Source: an uncultured Dyadobacter sp. (GTDB lineage: Bacteria > Bacteroidota > Bacteroidia > Cytophagales > Spirosomataceae). Taken from it: 64,000 nucleotides of DNA. This document shows, piece after piece, positions 36,447-45,310 of the stretch; the stretch's first letter is position 1, and each line of letters begins with the position of its first letter. The translations under genes were made by a program, and so were the position numbers. The DNA lies in NCBI RefSeq assembly GCF_946482605.1, contig NZ_CAMLSE010000001.1, forward strand, positions 372,001 through 436,000, read 5' to 3'. The notes under the pieces were generated by a model. That model was not told the DNA's origin, ran no database searches, and worked only from the letters and a program-made list of their open reading frames with translations.

Positions 36447-38468
36447 TCAGGTGGTGACAATTGGGTTTCGTGGTGGACTGGTAGGAAGTGTAATGGAAAG
36501 GGTTTGACCGTGTTGACCGTTTGCTACTATTTTCAATTCACCATCGAGCCCGGCGACCCTATTTTTTATTGAATTCAGCGCGCTGTTCTTACTGGCCTTT
36601 GCTGCGGTAATTCCAGTTCCGTTATCACTAACTTCGACTACGAGGTGGTCCGTTTCCTGGTATATGAGTATATCGACTTGTGTCGCCCTGGAGTTTCTGA
36701 CAATATTATTTAGTGCTTCTTTCATGGCAAGAAGAATGGTTGTCTTAGTTTCCGGTAGCAAAGCCAGGTCAAAAGTGTCCCGTGTTATCGTGGCCTTTAT
36801 ACCTGTGCTGGCAAAGAGCAATTCTATATTGTCTGTAAATCTTTTCCAGAAATCATTTGATGCGCTTTCCAGGTAGAGTTCATGCGACATGCTTCTCGTT
36901 CTATTGTAACTTACTTCGAGCATATCAGAAATTTTAGTTAATTCCTGTTTTATCTTCGCTTCATGCGCATCCCTGGCTTTCAATCGAAGATACCTCACCC
37001 CAGCGGCGATGGTACCGGACAGCTCATCGTGCAGCTCTTGCCCGAACCTTTTTCTCTCACGTTCTCTTTCGGTCTCGAGCTGAGCTATTTGGAGCTCCGT
37101 GAGTTCGTCGATCTGTGTTAGGAGCGTGCTTGTTCGTTTCCTTGTACGTAAATACCGTGATGCCAAAGAGTAGCCAAACAGAGCAGCGGCCATACTTGCA
37201 GCCGTGGCGTAGACATTGTTGCGTTTCTCTTTTTCCAACAATCCTTTTATATTGAGATCCCTCAGTTTTAGATCGAATTTTTGCTGTGTCTCAAATACCT
37301 CGCCGCGGCTTTTATTCAGCTGCCGGTCTCCTTCCAATTCCAACAATCGCTCCTGATAGGCTAACGCACTTTTAAAGTTTCCAGCAGCTTTTTCAAAATT
37401 AACCAGCTCCTGGATCATCTCCGTTCCGTGATAACCTAGAGCACCTTGGTTTTCATTTTTTCTGATGAGTCCCCACCCCTCAGTGTGTTTACCGAGATGA
37501 ATTAAACTAAGCCCTTTGGCCATTTCTATGTTGACATAGTCGATGGTTCCCCGCAAATTCGGAATCTGAGCTAATGCGCTCTCGGTAAGCTTCAGACTTG
37601 CGGTGAAATCGGATTCATAATACTTTATCCGGGCCAGCACAGCGAGCGCATTGGCACGATACCGCTCATTCGTAAGGTCAGTATGGATGACTTTTTGACC
37701 ATACACAGTGGCTGAATCCTTGTAGTTGGCATTCGATTTATCGGATGCCCAAAGCATACTGTAAAGAATCACCATTTGATTAAAATAGGCAAGTTGGTGT
37801 TCCGAATAAGTTGAATTTTGCTCGAAATCAGGATACGCTCTCTTTATTAATCGAAATGAGCTGTCGAGAAAGGCTATACAAGATTTCCAAAGGTGCATGG
37901 AACGGTGAAGAGCGGCAATTGACCGATATATCCGTGCCTGCAGTGATGCGTCTTTAATGTTCTCGTTGAGTGTCAGGGCCCTTTTAAAACAATTGCTTGC
38001 TGGTATGGGTTGACCCCTTAATGTCGAAACGGTGCCTTTGTACAGATAATAGTAAGCAAGCTCTGTCATAAATGTGACCGAATCCGCACCAATAATACCG
38101 GGAACTGCTTTCACACATTTGTCAGCTGAATCGAGCGACCATCTCGCGGATCCTTCCAAATGTGTAAATCTGCCCAGCCAGTAGTGAGCAATCTTTAAGG
38201 CGTGGTCGAGCCTTGATTCTCTGTTCCCACTGGTCCAAATGTTTTGGCCGATAAGGCTTGCCAGGTGGTCGAAAGAGCAATAGTCTTCCGGAGACCAGAC
38301 CTCTCTGTTTGAAGCATAAGCTAGAAGTGAGAGGATTTCTGTACGAGTGAGACGGTGTCTGTTGAGAGGTTTCAGGGTGTCTGGTAAAATCCTGTAGATC
38401 CGGTCATTCACCTGAGCAGATGTTGTATAACTTACAAAAATTAGCCAAAGAGCCAGAAGCTTTTTCAT
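36447..38468 (-). CDS. TPR-containing NarX-type sensor histidine kinase, paralog 2
   Basis: 673 residues with the same plan as the kinase at 34398: signal peptide ending TSAQ, opening segment DRIYRILPDTLKPLNRHRLTRTEIL, helical TPR-like periplasmic region, and one membrane segment (about 428-445). The HisKA_3 domain has His480 in GQELHDELSG, and the HATPase domain has KEALNNIVRNSRA and SDNGTGI. It is closer to paralog 3 than to paralog 1 (shared LLELE, LNKSRGEVFE, LLEKEKRN and RDTFDL blocks). It converges on paralog 1. I find no TACC-N8-GGTA dyad in its upstream region, unlike the other two. Confidence 0.92.
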   Translation of the reverse strand: MKKLLALWLIFVSYTTSAQVNDRIYRILPDTLKPLNRHRLTRTEILSLLAYASNREVWSPEDYCSFDHLASLIGQNIWTSGNRESRLDHALKIAHYWLGRFTHLEGSARWSLDSADKCVKAVPGIIGADSVTFMTELAYYYLYKGTVSTLRGQPIPASNCFKRALTLNENIKDASLQARIYRSIAALHRSMHLWKSCIAFLDSSFRLIKRAYPDFEQNSTYSEHQLAYFNQMVILYSMLWASDKSNANYKDSATVYGQKVIHTDLTNERYRANALAVLARIKYYESDFTASLKLTESALAQIPNLRGTIDYVNIEMAKGLSLIHLGKHTEGWGLIRKNENQGALGYHGTEMIQELVNFEKAAGNFKSALAYQERLLELEGDRQLNKSRGEVFETQQKFDLKLRDLNIKGLLEKEKRNNVYATAASMAAALFGYSLASRYLRTRKRTSTLLTQIDELTELQIAQLETERERERKRFGQELHDELSGTIAAGVRYLRLKARDAHEAKIKQELTKISDMLEVSYNRTRSMSHELYLESASNDFWKRFTDNIELLFASTGIKATITRDTFDLALLPETKTTILLAMKEALNNIVRNSRATQVDILIYQETDHLVVEVSDNGTGITAAKASKNSALNSIKNRVAGLDGELKIVANGQHGQTLSITLPTSPPRNPIVTT

Positions 38469-38741
38469 GATAGAGGATCAAGAAGGTAGTCAGCTTCAAA
38501 TTACTCAAAGAAATATCCCGCGGTAAACTTTATCGCAAGTTTTTTCGAAATGGCCGTGAAAGGTGGTATGAAAATGTATTATACTGGTGTGTAGTGAGTT
38601 AGCCGAAGGGACTGGTAAACTCAGGGGAGGTCCCCTGAGCTGAGTCGTGAATTCGTTATAGGCGCGTTTGGTGATGAGATGGGCCCTCCGGAGTCAGTGC
38701 TTTGAAAGGAGTGGACTTAGGAGGGCGATAGTTCGGAAGAA
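38469..38741. other. Intergenic region with a strong hairpin
   Basis: Between the minus-strand PepSY lipoprotein stop and the second kinase start. CTCAGGGGA (38620-38628) and TCCCCTGAG (38631-38639) form a near-perfect hairpin without a T tract. A wider imperfect pair GCCCTCC/GGAGGGC lies at about 38683-38731. The kinase promoter must be here, but no TAnnTTTG box stands out. Confidence 0.45.
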
Positions 38742-39548
38742 CTACTTATCGATTTTTAGAAAATTCCCATCCAAATTAAATATAAGATCTATTCCACTGG
38801 ATAATTTTACTTCTTGGCCAAATTCCTCAGTACTCCACTCGGTGATAAAGGTACCAGGATATTGTTCCTTTACATACGTGTATATTTTGATTGGAATAAC
38901 CGATTGTGGTAGTTTTTGAGATTTTTTATTTTCGATACTCAAACACACCCCATGGTTGTCGAATTTTAGTTGAATTTGATTGTCCAATATTGCTTCATAC
39001 ACGCTTTTTGGACCATCGTGATCAAAATCTATTTTCAAGATAGTTGCCGATGGAAAATGAAGTATGATAAATTCATTTGCATTGTTCGGTAAAAATTTTT
39101 CAGACCTTACTATAAGCCTTCTTTCTATTTTTAGAAAGTTGTCATGCATGTCAAAAGTCACTTCTTTGCCGGTGTTCAACTGTACTCTCTGACCCACTTC
39201 ATCCTTGCGCCATTTTATAATGAAATCATTTGGATAGTGATATTTAATGTATCTTAAAACATTCTCGGGTAGTATTGAGTCAGGTAACTTGGACCGATTT
39301 TTATTTTCTACGCTGATGCATTTTCCTCGTGAATTGAACTTCAATTCGATGTTATTTTCAGTAATTGTGAGAGATGTTATATTTGCATGATCTTCCTCTC
39401 GAACTATTGATGAAGCAGTTATTGCTGGAAAGTGTAATTCAATAAAATCTCTTTCATTTTCAGACAATTTCGGAGGGCTTATTTCTTCTTTCTTTTCACA
39501 AGCTAGCAGGGTGAGTAATATTGCGGTTAGTATTGGAAGATGCTTCAT
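38742..39548 (-). CDS. Lipoprotein with duplicated PepSY-like modules
   Basis: 268 residues. The lipobox is LLACEKK (Cys at about 17), followed by two homologous halves. Each runs LPxNANEF/ENERDF-IxLHFPxxT, then ITENNIELKFNSRGKCISVENK or AILDNQIQLKFDNHGVCLSIENK, then LPxSIxPxxxxxYxKxxYP and a final strand ending DNFLKIE or GNFLKID. The halves resemble each other and the protein at 27990-28424, which has one such half, so an internal duplication is clear. An exact -7 box and a NarL-like dyad lie upstream, tying the gene to the local regulon. The biochemical role is unknown. Confidence 0.85.
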   Translation of the reverse strand: MKHLPILTAILLTLLACEKKEEISPPKLSENERDFIELHFPAITASSIVREEDHANITSLTITENNIELKFNSRGKCISVENKNRSKLPDSILPENVLRYIKYHYPNDFIIKWRKDEVGQRVQLNTGKEVTFDMHDNFLKIERRLIVRSEKFLPNNANEFIILHFPSATILKIDFDHDGPKSVYEAILDNQIQLKFDNHGVCLSIENKKSQKLPQSVIPIKIYTYVKEQYPGTFITEWSTEEFGQEVKLSSGIDLIFNLDGNFLKIDK

Positions 39549-39653
39549 GAATAATAGTAATTTTATTTAGATGAATACTTTTAACTATTTACGAATGGGT
39601 AATGGATAATAGTTGATGCCATCCAGATTAATATTAGGACGATATTTATTTTA

Positions 39654-39661
39654 CAAAGTTA
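39654..39661 (-). promoter_or_regulatory. Promoter -7 box TAACTTTG for the duplicated PepSY lipoprotein
   Basis: On the minus strand TAACTTTG is an exact TAnnTTTG. Transcription would begin near 39647, leaving a leader of about 100 nt. The NarL-like dyad 2 is then centred at about -45. Confidence 0.5.
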
Positions 39662-39684
39662 TTTTGGACACGTGAAGTGTGAAA

Positions 39685-39700
39685 TACCTTGAATAGGGTA
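39685..39700. promoter_or_regulatory. NarL-like 7-2-7 dyad, site 2
   Basis: TACCTTGAATAGGGTA, with exact TACC/GGTA ends. It lies 31 nt upstream (center to box edge) of the -7 box of the minus-strand PepSY lipoprotein gene. Confidence 0.6.
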
Positions 39701-39705
39701 TTTGT

Positions 39706-40060
39706 TTAGCATTCATTCTCATGCTGGTAGTTCAGGCGGGGCAAAGATTGCTCAATCTGGTTCGCGCCGTATTTCCCTGACTCGGTCGCTATTAAAAACG
39801 ATAATTCCGTTTCCATAAAATCCGCCGGTGGTAAATTCTTCAAAGTCAAGAAACGGAGGTGTTCGTCTGTTATAAAGATGGATAACCAGCTAATCGCCCG
39901 GGAGGCGAATATGATGTTACCGCTAAGCGTAAAGCTGTGTAATGATGTCGCTACCAGTGTGCACCATATGCGACCAATGTTTTGGTAATAAAACTCCGTT
40001 CCGGTTTAGTGTAAGCTGGTAGCTCGACGACGATCGGAACCAGTGTCATCCAGGAATAGC
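39706..40060 (-). pseudogene. Possible decayed coding remnant
   Basis: This 350-nt stretch is more GC-rich than its flanks. One minus-strand frame is open for 99 codons (40005 down to the stop at 39706) but has no start except an internal ATG. Protein-like segments occur in more than one frame, for example VLLPKHWSHMVHTGSDIITQ and FTTGGFYGNGIIVFNSDRV. This is the pattern of a frameshifted gene fragment. No family is recognised, and chance cannot be ruled out. Confidence 0.3.
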
Positions 40061-40113
40061 AGTTCCTTTCTTGCCCAAAGCTGCCTCTTTTAAAGTGCAC
40101 AAATTCAAATGAA

Positions 40114-40129
40114 TACCTTTTTGAAGGTA
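40114..40129. promoter_or_regulatory. NarL-like 7-2-7 dyad, site 3 (best palindrome)
   Basis: TACCTTTTTGAAGGTA. It sits inside a perfect 9-bp inverted repeat (GAATACCTT/AAGGTATTC, 40111-40132). It is centred about 126 nt before the start of the first propeller-like gene. Confidence 0.65.
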
Positions 40130-40152
40130 TTCTTTAATTTTTTAAGCATACG

Positions 40153-40168
40153 GACCTTTGTGAAGGTC
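40153..40168. promoter_or_regulatory. NarL-like dyad, site 4 (relaxed copy)
   Basis: GACCTTTGTGAAGGTC is a symmetrical variant of site 3 with TACC/GGTA changed to GACC/GGTC on both sides. The inner CCTTT and GAAGG are identical. The centres of sites 3 and 4 are 39 bp apart. A near -7 box, TTCATTTG, lies at 40195-40202, which would put site 4 near -48. Confidence 0.5.
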
Positions 40169-40247
40169 TAAGTTCAATGGAGATGACGTCTAACTTCATT
40201 TGAACAGACAGCAAATTTCTAATTGTCAATTCAACTCCAATTTTCTT

Positions 40248-41759
40248 ATGCATTCATACATTTTACAAATCAACAGATCAACGCTTTGGTTATGGTTGGT
40301 TTGCCTACTACTGGGAGTATTCATCCCGACAATATTATCGGCTCAATCATGCTCGATGGTAACGACAGGCGCAGGTGAAATTTGGTTCAATGAAGCTAAC
40401 AACGCAGTAATAGGAAAATACAACCCCCAAACCGGGGCGGTTACCAAGTATTCCAAAGCGGATGGCCCATTTCCAGGTTACGAAGTAACGGATATCGCTT
40501 TTGCGCCCAATGGAAAACTATATATACTGACCTACGATGCAAGTGTGGCTGCTGGTGTACAAACTGGGGCGCCTGGCGGATCAATGTATGAAGTTACATT
40601 GTCGGGATCGACTTATACGGCAACCGAGATCCTAAGATTTAACCCTGGTGATATGCCCAACTCCATAAGTTTTGACGCGGAAGGCTACGCCTACATCGGC
40701 TCGGCAAGCGGGCCCCAGGTATACCGGTGGTCACCGACTACGCCCCCGGTCGTGTGGCACACTTTTCCGAGCGGTAACGCGGCCGGAGATTTTATTATTC
40801 TGGACGGTTACATGTATGTATTGTGGCAACTACGGGATGATATGTTAGGATATGGGCATACTCGCCTCTACAGGGTAACGCTAGGGCCGGGCAATAGTTA
40901 TGTAAGTCATGTAGACTTAGGGTCTGTTTCCAATACTATGGGGAACGCGCACGGTTTTGGTATGGCCAGAATTAACAGCGACTTGTATGTTGGGAGTAGC
41001 AATGGTTTACTTTATAAGGTTGTTCAATTATCGCCATCTCTTTCATTAGCGCCTATTTACAACAACAATGTCATGATCAACGGATTGACATCAAGGGTTG
41101 AGCCACTGGGTGACTATGCTGTACCACCCTCTATCAGCAGCACTCCCCGGATGATTGCCTGTGGAGTGACCGGGTATCGGGTGGATACTGTGGCGACCAG
41201 AGGAGTGCGTCCTCAGGGAGCTTCACTGACCTGGCATACGTCAATTCCGGTTTCTGACGCCAATGCAATATCCATAGCTCCGGGAGGAACCGTTGGGCCA
41301 GGCACCTACTATGTCGCGTTGCGTAACAATACTGTAAACTGTTACGGCCCCCCGGCAGTGGTTTCAATCTTTGCTGATACGGAATGTAGCGAGGGGAATT
41401 TGTCGTGCAGCGAAATTTCAATTAGTCCGGCACCGGTTGCGGGTGTGTCCTCGCAGAGTATGCTTTCCGTCACAATAGACGTCAGGGAGCCGGGAACGTT
41501 CCCCATCAGATCGCTCGCAGGGTCAGGATTTACCCTTGCAAACGGCACGAAGAGCATCGACGCTACCCAGACTGGCGTGCAGACATTTCTGGTTCCCGTT
41601 AACTATGACGGAAGCGCATTGGGAACTTTGAATCTTAACATTTTGAACGCAGGTACGTGCTCTCTGAATCTGGCCGCGACGCCAAAGAGAAAAGTCGTTT
41701 CAGACGTTTGGACGCTCGATAATTGTACGCCGCAACAGGTAGGCCCCACGCTTAGATAA
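40248..41759 (+). CDS. Secreted beta-propeller-like protein, paralog A
   Basis: 503 residues from the ATG at 40248; a TTG at 40200 would add 16 residues ahead of the signal peptide. The signal peptide ends LSAQSC. Residues about 35-310 show repeated propeller-like blades (GEIWFNEANNAVIGKYNPQTG, ITDIAFAPNGKLYILTY-like, PNSISFDAEGYAYIG). A beta-sandwich Ig-like tail follows (SLAGSGFTLANG and PVNYDGSALGTLN). It has no T9SS sorting domain, but the gene directly behind it encodes one, 7 nt downstream. A clear paralog lies at 43793. Two NarL-like dyads precede it. The function is unknown; adhesion or glycan binding is possible. Confidence 0.8.
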   Translation: MHSYILQINRSTLWLWLVCLLLGVFIPTILSAQSCSMVTTGAGEIWFNEANNAVIGKYNPQTGAVTKYSKADGPFPGYEVTDIAFAPNGKLYILTYDASVAAGVQTGAPGGSMYEVTLSGSTYTATEILRFNPGDMPNSISFDAEGYAYIGSASGPQVYRWSPTTPPVVWHTFPSGNAAGDFIILDGYMYVLWQLRDDMLGYGHTRLYRVTLGPGNSYVSHVDLGSVSNTMGNAHGFGMARINSDLYVGSSNGLLYKVVQLSPSLSLAPIYNNNVMINGLTSRVEPLGDYAVPPSISSTPRMIACGVTGYRVDTVATRGVRPQGASLTWHTSIPVSDANAISIAPGGTVGPGTYYVALRNNTVNCYGPPAVVSIFADTECSEGNLSCSEISISPAPVAGVSSQSMLSVTIDVREPGTFPIRSLAGSGFTLANGTKSIDATQTGVQTFLVPVNYDGSALGTLNLNILNAGTCSLNLAATPKRKVVSDVWTLDNCTPQQVGPTLR

Positions 41760-41766
41760 TCAAATT

Positions 41767-42834
41767 ATGATGTTTTTTAGAAAGCTTTTAGCAAGCAATC
41801 GGTTGCTCGTGGTACTCCTTTTCAGCGTAGCAGCCAGCCGACAAGCGTTTGCGCAGGTTCATATCAACTTGGCGAAACACGTAGATGCTTCTTCCATTCC
41901 GGAAGGATCATCTATCGAGTGGCACCGTTCATCAACGCCGAATTCACCACTTTCAACGGCGGAGGTAGCAGCGGCACCTCCTGGGATTTACTATGCTTTT
42001 GCCAAAAATGGTGACGACGCCGATTGTTACAGTGTTCCAAGTGCCGTACGATTTGTATCAGGACCGTGCGTTGGAGGGAGGGTTAACCTGTCCGACTATG
42101 TAAATCCATTACAGGAATCAAATGGGTACGAAATAACCTATCATACGGGATTACCCGTCAATGATCAGAACAGGATAGCCTCACCAATGGTCGATATCGG
42201 CAGAGACACGCTCAAAACCTACTACGTGAGCGCTCGCTCACAGGACGGATCGTGTTATTCTACGGCAAGCCCGATTGTAGTGGGAAATGAATGCGCACTC
42301 CCGGTTGAGTTGATTTCATTTGAAGCTGAACGTATAGAGAGGAGCGTATCCATTAGCTGGCGAACTGCGTCGGAGATCAATGCATCTCATTTCGAAGTGC
42401 AACGAAGCGGCGAAGGCAAAAGCTGGGTGAGTATAGCAAATGTGGCTGCGTCGAATCCTGAAAAAGGCGGGTTACCTTATCAATATATGGATGCGAAGCC
42501 GTTGGTTGGCACAAGCTACTACCGTCTTCGAATGGTCGACGCGGACTCGTCCTTTGCGTACAGTAGAATAGCGCCGGTTCGCTTTTCAGCTATCGAGACT
42601 TCGAACGCTTACTATTTTCCCAACCCCACGGAAGGACTTTTACAAATCAGCGGTGTTCCTTTGCAGCAGATCAATCATGTAAAATGCATCGACTTTTTAG
42701 GGAAAACAGTGTACGAGTCATTGAAATGGCCTGAAAAAGGACTGGATCTTAAGGGGCTTGGCGCGGGTCAGTATATCATGGAGCTTCGGACAAGTGATGG
42801 CGAGACAATCCGGAAGAAAATAGTGATCCGTTGA
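41767..42834 (+). CDS. Secreted protein with T9SS type A sorting domain
   Basis: 355 residues with a signal peptide ending AFAQ. The N-terminal half has Ig-like or cell-surface-type segments (IEWHRSSTPNSPLS, PPGIYYAFAKNG) that echo the C-terminal part of the preceding propeller protein. From about 180 comes the usual stalk LPVELISFEAERIERSVSISW...FEVQRS, and the last 80 residues are a T9SS C-terminal domain: YYFPNPTEGLLQI, then LKGLGAGQYIMELRTSDG and KKIVIR. The domain directs export through the type IX system and anchoring at the cell surface. Co-transcribed with the gene 7 nt upstream. Confidence 0.87.
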   Translation: MMFFRKLLASNRLLVVLLFSVAASRQAFAQVHINLAKHVDASSIPEGSSIEWHRSSTPNSPLSTAEVAAAPPGIYYAFAKNGDDADCYSVPSAVRFVSGPCVGGRVNLSDYVNPLQESNGYEITYHTGLPVNDQNRIASPMVDIGRDTLKTYYVSARSQDGSCYSTASPIVVGNECALPVELISFEAERIERSVSISWRTASEINASHFEVQRSGEGKSWVSIANVAASNPEKGGLPYQYMDAKPLVGTSYYRLRMVDADSSFAYSRIAPVRFSAIETSNAYYFPNPTEGLLQISGVPLQQINHVKCIDFLGKTVYESLKWPEKGLDLKGLGAGQYIMELRTSDGETIRKKIVIR

Positions 42835-42855
42835 TTTGGAAGGGTACTTACAATT

Positions 42856-42897
42856 GCCCCGAACCATTACTGCAATGATTCGGTAAGTGTTCGGGGC
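42856..42897 (+). terminator. Terminator-like long hairpin after the T9SS cargo gene
   Basis: GCCCCGAAC (42856-42864) pairs with GTTCGGGGC (42889-42897), and TTAC/GTAA inside it extends the stem. It follows the cargo gene stop by about 20 nt and comes just before the glycosyltransferase gene. Confidence 0.65.
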
Positions 42898-42915
42898 ACT
42901 AAGATCTAAGATATT

Positions 42916-43734
42916 GTGACCTCACTTATAATTTCAACTTACAACTGGCCGGAAGCATTGCGGTTGTGCCTGCTAAGCGTGCTGAGGCAATCGGCGCTGC
43001 CCGATGAAGTGATTGTTGCCGACGACGGTTCGACCCGCGAAACCGCTGATGTGATTGAGGCAATGCGTCCATTGCTGCCCCGAACGCTTATACATGTATG
43101 GCAGGAGGATAGGCATTTCCGGGTTTCGAAAATCCGGAATAAAGCGATTGCGGCCAGTTCGTGCGATTACATTATCCAGGTCGACGGCGACTTGATCCTG
43201 CATGAGGATTTCATCAAAGATCACCTTGCGGTGAGAAAGCGTGGGGCATTTGTGGCGGGCAGTCGTGTCCTGATGAGCCGCAGGCTGTCGGAAAAGCTAT
43301 TGCATTCGCAATGCCCGGGAATTTCTCTGTTCCAATCAGGTTTTCGCAATATTCTTAACCGGTTCAGGATTTCCTGGTTAAGCAGGTATATGGCCAACCG
43401 TTACAAAACGCAGGATATCTATGCGCTACGCGGTTGCAACATGGCATTCTGGCGCGACGACCTGCTACTTGTGAACGGGTATAACGAGATGTTTACCGCA
43501 TGGGGGCGGGAAGACACAGAGATAGCCGTGCGCCTGATCAACGCGGGAGTCAAGAAAAGGGCCATTAAATTTGGTGGAGTTGCCTTTCACCTGGCCCACC
43601 CATTCGTAGATCGCAGCGGTTGTCAGGAAAACAAATTCCACCTTGCGGAAGCGATCCGGACCAGGGCGGTTCGTTGCAGCCTGGGCGTACATCAGTACCT
43701 TGTCACCAGAGGACAGACGCAAATCACAAAATAA
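42916..43734 (+). CDS. Family 2 glycosyltransferase
   Basis: 272 residues from a GTG at 42916, which puts the canonical N terminus TSLIISTYNWPEAL in place. The GT-A fold motifs are visible: VIVADDGSTRET nucleotide-binding region, QVDGDLIL as the DxD-type metal site, and GWGREDTEIAVRL-like sequence (AWGREDTEIAVRLI) that marks the galactosyltransferase-like C-terminal subdomain. It has no membrane segments and probably transfers sugar to a surface polymer or glycoprotein. It lies between two propeller genes, which suggests modification of these secreted proteins or of the lipopolysaccharide that anchors them, but this is inference. Confidence 0.9.
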   Translation: MTSLIISTYNWPEALRLCLLSVLRQSALPDEVIVADDGSTRETADVIEAMRPLLPRTLIHVWQEDRHFRVSKIRNKAIAASSCDYIIQVDGDLILHEDFIKDHLAVRKRGAFVAGSRVLMSRRLSEKLLHSQCPGISLFQSGFRNILNRFRISWLSRYMANRYKTQDIYALRGCNMAFWRDDLLLVNGYNEMFTAWGREDTEIAVRLINAGVKKRAIKFGGVAFHLAHPFVDRSGCQENKFHLAEAIRTRAVRCSLGVHQYLVTRGQTQITK

Positions 43735-43792
43735 GATTGACATTCAAGGGAGGTTGCCAGGGTATACCTCCTCAACTTTATGAGGAATTCTT

Positions 43793-45310
43793 ATGAAACT
43801 GCTCAATTTACAAACGGCCGGATCACGGTTATGTGTTTTCTTAACTCTTCTTGTAACAGGAGTTCCCAACTGCGATAGCCTGTTTGCTCAATCCTGCACA
43901 TCGACGTTATCCGGCCTAGATGAGGTATGGTTTACGGGCACCGACAGCACGGGAATTGTTAGTTATAATACCCAAACCGGAGCGAAGCGCACTTACAGCA
44001 GAGCCGGTGGACTCCTGCGAGGTGAGGTATTGACGGATCTGGCCTTTGCGCCTGACGGTAAGCTGTACATGACTACCTTGAACAGGGCCCTGGCAAATGG
44101 CGAAGTTATTCCCGGAGCATCCGGCGGAGCTCTGTACGAAGTCACTATAGTGGGTGCCGGGACAAGGTATACGACTTCAAAACGTCTTGATTTCCCGTCT
44201 ACACATTTGCCCAATTCGATCAGTTTTGATGCGGACAACAATGCATACATTGGGTTTTTTAAAAATCCTGAGGTTTGGAAAAGGTCGAATGGATCTGTTT
44301 CACTATGGCACACGTTTCCCGCAGGCTTTGCTGGAGGGGACTTTGTTATGCTGGAAGGCTCCTTGTATTTGTTATGGGCGCAAGAGCATAATGACCGGTT
44401 AGACATGCGTCTTTTTAAAGTGGCACTTGGCCCGAATAACACCTATGTAAGTCATGTCGATCTGGGATCTGTGACAGCCGTTATGGGTTCCGGAGAGAAT
44501 GTGGCGGGTATCACGAGATTGGGCGGCGATTTGTATGTAGGAGGGTCCAACGGAACGCTTAGCAGGATAAATCGCTTTTCACCGACATTACCTGAATTAA
44601 CCCCGGCTTTTCGTGCCGAAGTTCAGGTAACCGGCCTGAGCTCAAAGGTGGAATCGCTGGGTGATTATGCGCACCCCCCTTCCATGGGCAATAGCATACG
44701 GCTACTTGCCTGTGGTTCGTCTTCCTATCGTGTTGATACGGTTTCCGTTAGGGGAGCGATCCCTATGGGAGGGGCACTAACCTGGCATTCCTCGGCCCCT
44801 GTCTCGGACGCCAACTTCCTGCCGGTAAGTTCCATTAAAGGTCTGGTAGAAGGTACTTACTTTGTGGCGTTGCGTAACAATAATCTCAACTGCTATGGCC
44901 CGCATTCTGCGATCACTATTTCTTCGTCATCCGAATGCGGGAGAGGCACACTTGCTTGTACTGAGAGCCTGATTATGCCGGCGGTTGTAGAAGGTACGCC
45001 CTCTCAGACAGTGTTGTCATTGACACTGGACGTGAGCACCACCGGGAGATTTGAGATTAGTTTGCTGAATGGTTCGGGGTTCAGTTTAGCTAATGGTCTC
45101 AATGGCGTTGAAACCGCTCAGAATGGGGTCAGGACGGTTCGAATTCCAGTGAATTACGATGGGAGCGGTTTGGAGAACCTGAACTTCACTATCTCGAATG
45201 TAGGTTCCTGTACATTGAATTTGGCGTCCTCGTCGAACAGGAGTATAGTCTCCGAAGTATGGACTCCTGCCGACTGCGTGCCTAAACAGATAGGCCCGGC
45301 ACTTAGGTAA
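43793..45310 (+). CDS. Secreted beta-propeller-like protein, paralog B
   Basis: 505 residues, clearly related along its whole length to the protein at 40248. Shared landmarks are LPNSISFDADNNAYIGF, WHTFPAGFAGGDFVMLEG, GPNNTYVSHVDLGSV, GDYAHPPS and a C-terminal PVNYDGSGLENLNFTISN. The signal peptide ends LFAQSC. No T9SS domain is present, and unlike paralog A it has no T9SS cargo gene directly behind it. The GGTATACC palindrome 25 nt before its start is not of the 7-2-7 form. The duplicate probably arose by tandem duplication around the glycosyltransferase gene. Confidence 0.8.
   Translation: MKLLNLQTAGSRLCVFLTLLVTGVPNCDSLFAQSCTSTLSGLDEVWFTGTDSTGIVSYNTQTGAKRTYSRAGGLLRGEVLTDLAFAPDGKLYMTTLNRALANGEVIPGASGGALYEVTIVGAGTRYTTSKRLDFPSTHLPNSISFDADNNAYIGFFKNPEVWKRSNGSVSLWHTFPAGFAGGDFVMLEGSLYLLWAQEHNDRLDMRLFKVALGPNNTYVSHVDLGSVTAVMGSGENVAGITRLGGDLYVGGSNGTLSRINRFSPTLPELTPAFRAEVQVTGLSSKVESLGDYAHPPSMGNSIRLLACGSSSYRVDTVSVRGAIPMGGALTWHSSAPVSDANFLPVSSIKGLVEGTYFVALRNNNLNCYGPHSAITISSSSECGRGTLACTESLIMPAVVEGTPSQTVLSLTLDVSTTGRFEISLLNGSGFSLANGLNGVETAQNGVRTVRIPVNYDGSGLENLNFTISNVGSCTLNLASSSNRSIVSEVWTPADCVPKQIGPALR

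Noticed and set aside
43761..43768. GGTATACC palindrome before the second propeller gene as another dyad
   Set aside because: The half sites face the other way with no spacer, so it does not share the TACC-N8-GGTA geometry.
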